Part shown: piece by piece, positions 1-5,507 of the stretch
How the letters are laid out: every line of letters starts with the position of its first letter
Position numbering within the stretch: the stretch's first letter is position 1
DNA from: Thioalkalivibrio nitratireducens
GTDB taxonomy: Bacteria > Pseudomonadota > Gammaproteobacteria > Ectothiorhodospirales > Ectothiorhodospiraceae
Direction of reading: 5' to 3'
NCBI GenBank assembly: GCA_011390385.1
Contig: JAABSN010000167.1
Span: forward strand, 1 to 7,442
DNA length: 7,442 nt
Notes under the pieces: model-generated
The model's input: the letters and a program-made list of their open reading frames with translations, nothing else
The model's database searches: none
What the model was told of the DNA's origin: nothing
Translations under genes and position numbers: made by a program

Positions 1-237
1 GTGGCTCGATTGCGCCGACGGCAGAATACGGCTTGAGGCAGCGTTCCGCCCCCGCATACTGGTTCGGCGTTTCCTCTGCCGATTCTGAGAGCATCGCATC
101 AGTGCCAGGAACAAAGGCTCGCGCGGGCCAATACCGCATCCTCCCTCGACGCTGTAGCAAAAGAACGCAACAGGAGCTGCCACGTTATTGACATTGCGGT
201 CACCCTGCGAAAGACTCCAACGAAACGCAGTCGCATT
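1..237. other. Upstream region without a supported gene; possible decayed outer-membrane protein fragment
   Basis: No convincing intact gene is visible here. Reading frame 3 is open from the window edge to a TGA at 189-191. Around bases 54-95 it encodes a stretch reading AYWFGVSSADS, which is reminiscent of the conserved YxFGVSxAxS segment of MipA/OmpV-family outer membrane proteins. The remaining C-terminal beta-strands of that family cannot be followed, and the codons downstream lose the GC-rich third positions of the neighbouring genes. If the resemblance is real, this is a truncated remnant of a gene that starts outside the window; it may equally be chance. The segment also carries the putative promoter listed separately. 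Confidence 0.2.
188..216 (+). promoter_or_regulatory. Possible sigma70-type promoter for the peptide-modification operon
   Basis: A perfect TTGACA -35 hexamer lies at 188-193. Seventeen bases later is AAGACT (211-216), only a 3/6 match to TATAAT, so the -10 element is weak. Transcription from it would start near 223 and give a leader of about 50 nt before the ATG at 274. The position just ahead of the first gene of the operon is the main argument; the sequence match alone is modest. Confidence 0.3.
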
Positions 238-259
238 ATGACCGTCCACCGCAAACCCC

Positions 260-264
260 GAGGG
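260..264 (+). promoter_or_regulatory. Ribosome binding site deciding the start of the small precursor gene
   Basis: GAGGG sits nine bases ahead of the ATG at 274. The in-frame ATG at 238 has no purine-rich Shine-Dalgarno sequence in front of it, so 274 is the preferred start. Confidence 0.5.
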
Positions 265-273
265 CTGGCAATC

Positions 274-474
274 ATGATCACCAAGAAACCCGGATCCACC
301 ACCACGTCGATCTCCCTCGCTGATCTCGAGCGGGATTCTGTTGTCGCCCGGGAACTTGCTCAGGAATTGCGCCAAGCGAAAACCGGGCAGGCCAATGCTC
401 AATACCGTACGGCTCACTTTGCCGCTGCCGGAGGAGACAAGGGCAAAGTAGCCCCGCCGCGTCCACAACGCTGA
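274..474 (+). CDS. Putative RiPP precursor peptide (66 aa)
   Basis: This small hydrophilic protein has no recognisable enzyme domain. Its position directly ahead of a HExxH peptide-hydroxylase-like gene and an asparagine-synthetase-like gene suggests it is their peptide substrate. The N-terminal half has a Lys/Thr/Ser-rich start (MITKKPGSTTTSIS). It is followed by a predicted amphipathic helix rich in Leu, Glu, Arg and Ala (LADLERDSVVARELAQELRQ, residues about 16-35), which would be a plausible leader for enzyme recognition. The C-terminal half (about residues 36-66) holds Asn, Tyr, Arg, Thr, His and Phe, then Ala/Gly repeats and a Pro/Arg-rich end (APPRPQR). There is no Cys anywhere, which excludes lanthipeptide or sactipeptide chemistry. 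No lasso-type core (Gly1 with Asp/Glu at 7-9) is evident. A longer version beginning at the ATG at 238 is possible but lacks a ribosome binding site. The precursor role is inferred from context, since no family is recognised. Confidence 0.6.
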   Translation: MITKKPGSTTTSISLADLERDSVVARELAQELRQAKTGQANAQYRTAHFAAAGGDKGKVAPPRPQR

Positions 475-498
475 AGCCCAAAGCGAAAAGGCCCGCGG

Positions 499-536
499 AC
501 CCGCGAGAGTGCGCCCCCCTATTTGGCTTCGCGGGT
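499..536 (+). promoter_or_regulatory. Inverted repeat between precursor and modification gene (possible attenuator or RNA-stabilising hairpin)
   Basis: ACCCGCGA (499-506) and TCGCGGGT (529-536) are perfect 8-bp inverted repeats, extendable by one G-U pair, around a loop of about 20 nt that contains a run of six C. It lies in the 162-bp gap after the precursor stop. No U-tract follows (the next bases are AGAAAAAG), so it is not a canonical intrinsic terminator. A hairpin at this place could limit read-through or protect the precursor mRNA, so that more precursor than enzyme is made. This is inferred from position and complementarity only. Confidence 0.3.
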
Positions 537-636
537 AGAAAAAGCGGCTTGGGCCGTCGGTACGCCACTGGCATGACTCGACCGGTCTCCCTGGCAAGGC
601 ACCCATCTTGATGAAGATCGACGGCTTGCTGCCCGG

Positions 637-2082
637 ATGACCCGCATCGTTCAGTCCGAGACCGTGCCGGCATTGCACGCAAGACACGAAAAAAGCGCGG
701 CTGTACTCGTAGCCATCGCGCAGGTGCTGGGAGAAACAGAGGAGCCGAGTCCGGAGCAACAAGAATTCCTTTCGATTTACCAGTGGCTCGCCAACCTGCC
801 CCCTGCACTCTTTCAGACAGTCTGGCAGGACCCTTCCTGCTATCACTGGGCCATCATTTCCTTCGAACTGATGATGGCTGACGCCGGCGCGGCGCCATTA
901 TCGGGACTGGCCGCGCGCTACCGCGACGTCGTCGCGCCACACGACCCGGAGAGCGCGCTGCACACGAGCCTGCACGAGATTCGGTTGTTTGCAGCAGCAT
1001 GCGCGTCGATCGCAAGGCAAGACATCCTGTTCGCCCAGCCCCTCCACCTTGACCTTCCCCGCACCCTCCCGGGGACCGGCTACAGCCTGGCCGGAACCGG
1101 GACCATCGTATTGCACGGGTTCGCGTCCGGGGCTCTGCGGGTCAGCACTCCCGACGGTGACGTTCAGGACCTGTTGCCCGACCAGCCGCTTGATTTCGTT
1201 GCGCTCCTGAACGACCCGAAGGTGGAATTCGAGGGTGCGATCCTTTGGCTTCAGCCGTCGCTTTTCAACCTTCCGTCTCTGGAACCCGAGATCCGAGCGA
1301 TCAGTCACTTCCCTCGCGAGTCGCAATCATGCGCCGCCGAACCCCTGAGCGAGGCGCTTGAACTGATCGAGAAATATGCCCCGGATGTCTTTTCCGCATT
1401 CCGCGAACAACCCCTGATCGTCGCGGTCAAGCATCCGGATCAAGCGGATTTCTCCAATATCAGTCACTCCATTCTACCCGGCGCCTTCATCATCACTTTT
1501 GTCGCCAACGGCCCGGAACTCGCCGACGCGATCATCCACGAATTCCACCACGGCCTGCTGTTTGCACTGGAAGAGGACGGCCCATTCATGGAGCCGCAAC
1601 CCTACGACCCGCAAAACGATTGCCGTTTCTATTCCCCCTGGCGCGACGATCCACGCCCGCTGCATGGAATTCTGCACGCCCTCTATGTCTTTGGCCCAGT
1701 CGCGCAATTCTGGATGGAGCTGTATCGCGACTCTGCGCAGCCGGAAGAAATGAGAACCTATGCGTTGAGCCAACTTCATGCGATCACGCTCAGGCAGCTG
1801 CTCGCGGTCGATGAGCTCGAACGTCACGCTGTCTTCACGCCCATTGGTCAGCGTCTGTTCGAGCAGTTGCGCGCGAACACTCTGGCTCTGCGCTGCAGCG
1901 CGGAGGACATCGCAGGATGCAACGAGGTGCCGGCGCTGTGTTGCTTGATCGACGGCCGGATCGAAGTCAGGCGCGACCCGATCAACCAGGAGCCCCTGAA
2001 TGTAGGGGAATGGATTCGGCAACACGCGCGGGCACGTGGCAACGACGAAGCGGTGGCAGCTCTGGCGCGCGTGACTGCCTGA
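637..2082 (+). CDS. HExxH-motif peptide-modifying protein (alpha-ketoglutarate-HExxH-type peptide beta-hydroxylase family)
   Basis: This 481-residue protein would be a cytoplasmic metalloenzyme acting on the adjacent precursor. The diagnostic segments are IIHEFHHGL, with HEFHH at residues 301-305, and about 30 residues later SPWRDDPRPLHGILHALYVF (residues 333-352). A HExxH followed by a PWRxDPRPxxGxxH block is the signature of the 'HExxH motif peptide modification' family. Members of that family have been shown to be Fe(II)/alpha-ketoglutarate-dependent peptide beta-hydroxylases rather than peptidases. By family knowledge the two HExxH histidines and a later His (probably H347) bind iron, and an Arg of the block binds the co-substrate. 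The N-terminal 230 residues are mostly helical and less conserved. No signal peptide or membrane segment is seen. The ATG at 637 has no good Shine-Dalgarno sequence, and the frame stays open upstream to 577 without ATG, GTG or TTG. The substrate residue is unknown. Confidence 0.8.
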   Translation: MTRIVQSETVPALHARHEKSAAVLVAIAQVLGETEEPSPEQQEFLSIYQWLANLPPALFQTVWQDPSCYHWAIISFELMMADAGAAPLSGLAARYRDVVAPHDPESALHTSLHEIRLFAAACASIARQDILFAQPLHLDLPRTLPGTGYSLAGTGTIVLHGFASGALRVSTPDGDVQDLLPDQPLDFVALLNDPKVEFEGAILWLQPSLFNLPSLEPEIRAISHFPRESQSCAAEPLSEALELIEKYAPDVFSAFREQPLIVAVKHPDQADFSNISHSILPGAFIITFVANGPELADAIIHEFHHGLLFALEEDGPFMEPQPYDPQNDCRFYSPWRDDPRPLHGILHALYVFGPVAQFWMELYRDSAQPEEMRTYALSQLHAITLRQLLAVDELERHAVFTPIGQRLFEQLRANTLALRCSAEDIAGCNEVPALCCLIDGRIEVRRDPINQEPLNVGEWIRQHARARGNDEAVAALARVTA

Positions 2083-2111
2083 ACGATGAACACTTCACAC
2101 CGACCCCAGGC

Positions 2112-4019
2112 TTGACTGAACCCTCCGCAACTGCCGTGCTGCAACTCGAAGGATTCGTTGCACGGTTCGGGCCGGCCCCTGGTCCCGGCGATCCATGGGC
2201 TCAACTTTCGCGGGGCGCCAACTTGTCCGGGGCACTGGAGGAACAATCCTGCAGACTTCAGAAGGGTTTTCTGACCCTGGTCGGATGGACTCACCGGAAC
2301 CAGATCCCACCCCGAGTCGAGAAGATCGGAATCAACGATGCTTCGAAACCGCTGATGGTCGTCGCAGGAACGCTGGCCGATTCCGCCCGCGGAACATCAA
2401 ACACATGTTATGCCGCGCTTGGGACCGGCCAGATGCAGGCGATCACGGGGCTCGACGGCGCCTACGCCCTGCTGGGTATCAGACCCGGGACCGACGAGTT
2501 GTTGCTGGGAGTCGATTATTTTGGCCTGCAGCCACTCTACTACGTGCGCCACGCCGGCGCGATCTGGTGCACCACGGCACTGCGTGGTCTGGCCATGCTC
2601 CCGGACCTTCCTACAGGCATCGATCGAGCGCATCTGATCAGGAAAAACCTCCGGATCGGGCGCGTCTACACCGATGCACAGCTTCTTGGCATTACGCGAA
2701 TCCGAGCCAACAGCCTGCATCAGCTCCCGCTCGAAGGCGTTCCGAACATCGTTCACGGCGAGCCCATCCAACCCGTTGCCGAAAGGAAATGCACCCGGTC
2801 TGATCATGACCTGGTGGCTGCCCTCAACACCCGAGTCCTCCAGCGTGTCAACCAGATTCCGGGAAACCAGCCGTTGGCGCTCTGGCTCAGCGGAGGTCTG
2901 GACTCACGCTGGATATCAGCAGCACTGCACAGAAGTGGACGCACGCATGACTTGCTGATCGTCGGCCCCGAGGGTGACGAGGATCGCGCTCTGGCACTGC
3001 AGTACGGGGAAGCTCATCGTCGGCGCATGCTCGTTGGTGACCCCACCGATCTGGAAAGCGCCCTGCGCCTGCCCGAGATCAACTGGCACCTGGACGCCTC
3101 CGCAAGCCTGTTTGAACAAATGGTCGGAGGCTTGTGGCCGACATTGGTCACTGAATCGCCGCGACTGCTGCATGGCTACTTCTGGGACCTGCTGAAATCG
3201 ACCCCGCCGATGTTACCCCGAAGCCTGGGCGACCTGCGCCCCGATCGTCTTCCGTTTCAGAACGCACCGGATCCGATGTCGCAGTTGCTTCAGATCACCA
3301 ACCGATTTCTGGACCAGTCCCGACTGGCGGTCCTTGCGCCTGACGCACCTGAACTGTTATGCGAAGCCGTCCAATCCCTCGCTCCGCGCCTGTGTACCGA
3401 CGATCCGCCCCAGGTTGTGTTGCGCCTGTCGATCGACGGGGGTCCGCTCGAGCCTTTTCTGACCTGGGGGAGAATGGGATCCGTTCTGGGTGGTAACGAG
3501 TTTCCGCTCGCGGACACGGAACTGGCCAGCTTGATCCTGGAAACCATGACGTTGCCCAAGGCGCGACGCGAATCACTGCAGGCACGCTGTGTGCTGGCAC
3601 TCGATCCCGAGGTTGCCGGCCGGATCCCGGTGCACCCGCTGAACATTCGGCCCGACGTTCTGGCTCGTGGCGGACCACTGCGCAGTGGTCACGTGATTCG
3701 CAATCCCGCGTGGCTGCCTGGTCGAATCCTTCAGCGTTCGCGCATGCACCGAGCCCCATCCCGAATGCAGGTTCTCGGCAGTCCATTTTTCCGCAAGTGG
3801 CTCGATGACCTGCTACAACCCGGCAGCGCGGCAGCAACGGCATTTGGCCATCAGAACATCGCCAATTTCGCAGCCGCTGCGCTGGCGCCACCGTTTTCCT
3901 GGCGCGCGATCAGCATCCTCTACGAGTTGGCGGCCATGGAGCTGTTTGTCCAGTGTTTTCGGCGCGCCCAATCCGGCTCCCGACGCCCCTGGGTCGGACT
4001 TGAACCGCCCATCCAATAG
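2112..4019 (+). CDS. Asparagine-synthetase-like ATP-dependent amide-forming protein (AsnB/lasso-cyclase superfamily), glutaminase-deficient
   Basis: About 635 aa from the TTG at 2112. The N-terminal third is a class II glutamine-amidotransferase-like fold: GFVARFGP near the start, then LDGAYALLG, and LLLGVDYFGLQPLYYV, matching the AsnB 'RDxFGxxPLYY' region. No candidate start places a Cys next to the initiator Met, so the glutaminase nucleophile is absent. The synthetase domain has the PP-loop LALWLSGGLDSRW (SGGLDS at bases 2889-2906, about residue 260), a degenerate second nucleotide motif (LLHGYFWDLL), and EFPLADTEL corresponding to the C-terminal 'R-x-P-F-L-D' motif. The family adenylates a carboxylate and forms an amide. 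Without glutaminase it would use free ammonia or an amine of the peptide, as lasso-peptide cyclases do. The start is uncertain: alternatives are ATG 2010 (73-bp overlap with the previous gene), GTG 2136, and a CTG at 2079 overlapping the upstream TGA. It probably acts with the HExxH protein on the precursor. Confidence 0.8.
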   Translation: MTEPSATAVLQLEGFVARFGPAPGPGDPWAQLSRGANLSGALEEQSCRLQKGFLTLVGWTHRNQIPPRVEKIGINDASKPLMVVAGTLADSARGTSNTCYAALGTGQMQAITGLDGAYALLGIRPGTDELLLGVDYFGLQPLYYVRHAGAIWCTTALRGLAMLPDLPTGIDRAHLIRKNLRIGRVYTDAQLLGITRIRANSLHQLPLEGVPNIVHGEPIQPVAERKCTRSDHDLVAALNTRVLQRVNQIPGNQPLALWLSGGLDSRWISAALHRSGRTHDLLIVGPEGDEDRALALQYGEAHRRRMLVGDPTDLESALRLPEINWHLDASASLFEQMVGGLWPTLVTESPRLLHGYFWDLLKSTPPMLPRSLGDLRPDRLPFQNAPDPMSQLLQITNRFLDQSRLAVLAPDAPELLCEAVQSLAPRLCTDDPPQVVLRLSIDGGPLEPFLTWGRMGSVLGGNEFPLADTELASLILETMTLPKARRESLQARCVLALDPEVAGRIPVHPLNIRPDVLARGGPLRSGHVIRNPAWLPGRILQRSRMHRAPSRMQVLGSPFFRKWLDDLLQPGSAAATAFGHQNIANFAAAALAPPFSWRAISILYELAAMELFVQCFRRAQSGSRRPWVGLEPPIQ

Positions 4020-4034
4020 CACACTCGTATCCCG

Positions 4035-4778
4035 TCACCCAAGCCGCTGCTTCATGATGCGCCAGAAGAACACCGGATTGCCCACGATGTAACGCCTGCC
4101 CAGACGCAGCGGATCCATCAGCAGCCGGAAAAGCCATTCCAGACCATGATTCCGCATCCAGCGCGGGCCCCGCCTGAGGTCACCCGCAACGTAATCGAAC
4201 ACCGCTCCGCCGGTGAATGTGACACCGACATCGAGTGCATCCCAATTATCGATCAGCCAGTTTTCCTGGGCAGGCATACCGAAGCCCACGACCAGCACGT
4301 TGGGCCGCACCGCATTGATATGGCTGACCACCGCCTCGTTCTCGGCGCTGCCCGACTCCTTTTCGAAATATCCGTGCATGACCCCGACGACATTCAGCTG
4401 CGGATATCGCTCCTTCAGACGCGCCGCCGACCTCTCCGCCACGCCCGGGCGCGCTCCGAGCAGATAAAGCGAGAAGGACCGTGCCTCACACAAACCAGCC
4501 AGATCCCATATGAAATCCGCCAATGTCGCCCGGCGAGGCAGTTTCTGCCCCAACAGCCAGGCCCCCAATCGAAGCCCCGCACCGTCGATGCGAACAAAGT
4601 CCCCACGATTGAAGAAATCTCGAATCGACGGGTCTTCATAGGCGATATTGAAGCCATGTATGTTCCCGGAAAGTATCAGGGCCTTGTGCCCCGCCTGAAT
4701 CCTGGACGCAACCATCGTCAGGATTTCGGCACCACCCAAGCAGTGAAAGGAAATACCCAGAACATTCGCCGACTTCAT
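4035..4778 (-). CDS. WecG/TagA/CpsF family glycosyltransferase (GT26)
   Basis: This 247-residue protein (start MKSANVLGISF at 4778) has the family hallmarks in order: SGNIHGFNIA (37-46), the R-I-D-G-A-G motif with Asp65 at the position of the proposed catalytic base, VVGFGMPAQENW (163-174), TGGAVFDYVAG (189-199) and RRGPRWMRNHGLEW (202-215). The Arg-rich C-terminus is typical of the membrane-associating tail. Family members transfer N-acetylmannosamine, N-acetylmannosaminuronate or related sugars onto lipid-linked GlcNAc in surface polysaccharide assembly (WecG for enterobacterial common antigen, TagA for wall teichoic acid). Which sugar is used here cannot be read from the sequence. A GTG at 4856 would add 26 residues and overlap tesA, but they do not resemble the family; the ATG at 4778 has a weak AGGG ahead of it. 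The gene lies 59 bp downstream of tesA on the same strand and may be co-transcribed. It converges on the asparagine-synthetase-like gene. Confidence 0.88.
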   Translation of the reverse strand: MKSANVLGISFHCLGGAEILTMVASRIQAGHKALILSGNIHGFNIAYEDPSIRDFFNRGDFVRIDGAGLRLGAWLLGQKLPRRATLADFIWDLAGLCEARSFSLYLLGARPGVAERSAARLKERYPQLNVVGVMHGYFEKESGSAENEAVVSHINAVRPNVLVVGFGMPAQENWLIDNWDALDVGVTFTGGAVFDYVAGDLRRGPRWMRNHGLEWLFRLLMDPLRLGRRYIVGNPVFFWRIMKQRLG

Positions 4779-4837
4779 GCTGTGCCCTACCGTGATCGCC
4801 AGGCCGCGACCAGGGCCAGAATACCTGTTTGTGCCAT

Positions 4838-5494
4838 TTACCGGGAAGCGGCACACTGCCCGGTGCGCTCGCTGCGTTCCACCAGCGGCTCCAGTGCTTC
4901 CCAGACGTTCTCCAGGATTCGTGACTGTCCCTGCGCAGAAGGATGAATTCCGTCGTCAAGCATCATCTCGGGCTCCAGCGCTACACCGTCCAACAGGAAG
5001 GGAACGAAGGCGAGATCCCTGGCAGCGGCAAGATCGGCGAAAACCGCAGTGAACCGCCGGGTGTAGACCGGACCATAGTTCGGAGGGATCTCGATGCCCA
5101 GGAGCAGAACGTCGGAACCGGTTGCGGCAATCGCATCCAGCATCGCCTCGAGATTCTCGCGCATCGCTTTTGGCGAGAGCCCGCGCAGGCCGTCATTGCC
5201 GCCGAGTTCGAGGATCACGATCTCGGGCTCGACCTGATCGAGGAGATCGGGAAGTCTGTTCCGTCCTCCCGCCGTGGTCTCGCCACCGACGGATGCATTG
5301 CGAACCAGCCACCGAGAATCCCGTTTGTCGAGACGCTGTTCCAGCAGGGCAACCCAGCCAGCGTCAGCATCGATCCCGTGCGCGGCGCTCAGAGAGTCAC
5401 CGAATACCAGGATTCGATGCAAATCCGGGGAATTACTGGCGCCGGAAACACTCCATTGCAACGCCAGTACCATTACCATCAGGAAACGAAACAT
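4838..5494 (-). CDS. tesA: Periplasmic SGNH-family acyl-CoA thioesterase I / arylesterase / lysophospholipase (TesA-like)
   Basis: The 218-residue precursor has a signal peptide (MFRFLMVMVLALQWSVSGA, residues 1-19), so the enzyme acts in the periplasm. All SGNH blocks are present: block I FGDSLSAAHGI with nucleophile Ser34, block II NASVGGETTAGG with Gly70/71, block III ELGGNDGLRG with Asn100, and block V DDGIHPSAQG with the catalytic Asp181/His184 pair. TesA hydrolyses acyl thioesters, aryl and other short esters and lysophospholipids with broad specificity. Length and motif order are as in the E. coli enzyme. An AGAGGA ribosome binding site lies 7 bases before the ATG. Its start codon overlaps that of the divergent ABC ATPase gene, and the tesA-ybbA-ybbP neighbourhood supports orthology. 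The stop is 59 bp upstream of the glycosyltransferase start. Confidence 0.93.
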   Translation of the reverse strand: MFRFLMVMVLALQWSVSGASNSPDLHRILVFGDSLSAAHGIDADAGWVALLEQRLDKRDSRWLVRNASVGGETTAGGRNRLPDLLDQVEPEIVILELGGNDGLRGLSPKAMRENLEAMLDAIAATGSDVLLLGIEIPPNYGPVYTRRFTAVFADLAAARDLAFVPFLLDGVALEPEMMLDDGIHPSAQGQSRILENVWEALEPLVERSERTGQCAASR

Positions 5495-5507
5495 GGATGC
5501 ATCCTCT
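5481..5507. promoter_or_regulatory. Shared divergent translation-initiation region of tesA and ybbA
   Basis: A single CATG at 5492-5495 carries both start codons: ATG on the + strand (5493-5495) for the ATPase and ATG on the - strand (5494-5492) for tesA. Each has its own Shine-Dalgarno sequence inside the other gene: AGGAAA at 5481-5486 for the ATPase (6 bases before its ATG) and AGAGGA, read on the - strand at 5507-5502, for tesA (7 bases before its ATG). There is no intergenic spacer, so both promoters must lie within the opposite coding region. Confidence 0.8.

Noticed and set aside
499..541. Intrinsic terminator after the precursor gene
   Set aside because: The stem is present but is followed by AGAAAAAG rather than a T-run on the + strand, so only a possible attenuator or stability hairpin is reported.
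278..808. 176-aa open frame on the - strand across the precursor and the HExxH start
   Set aside because: It is antisense to two better supported genes, has no recognisable domain, and its composition (Arg/Gly/Ala/Pro-rich) is typical of shadow frames in GC-rich DNA.
1537..1551. HEFHH as a zinc metalloprotease active site
   Set aside because: The downstream PWRDDPRP block and the absence of a clear gluzincin or metzincin third-ligand pattern fit the peptide-hydroxylase family better.
1474..2025. 183-aa - strand frame within the HExxH gene
   Set aside because: It lies wholly inside a gene with clear family motifs and shows no domain of its own.
3295..3891. 198-aa - strand frame within the AsnB-like gene
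   Set aside because: It is a shadow of the coding frame that carries the C-terminal synthetase motifs.
274..4019. Classical lasso peptide cluster
   Set aside because: There is an AsnB-like protein but no McjB-type protease or recognition-domain protein in the window, and the small peptide lacks a Gly-initiated core with Asp/Glu at position 7-9 after a leader Thr.
4146..4946. 266-aa + strand frame opposite the glycosyltransferase and the tesA end
   Set aside because: It is antisense to two genes with complete family signatures and has no motif of its own.
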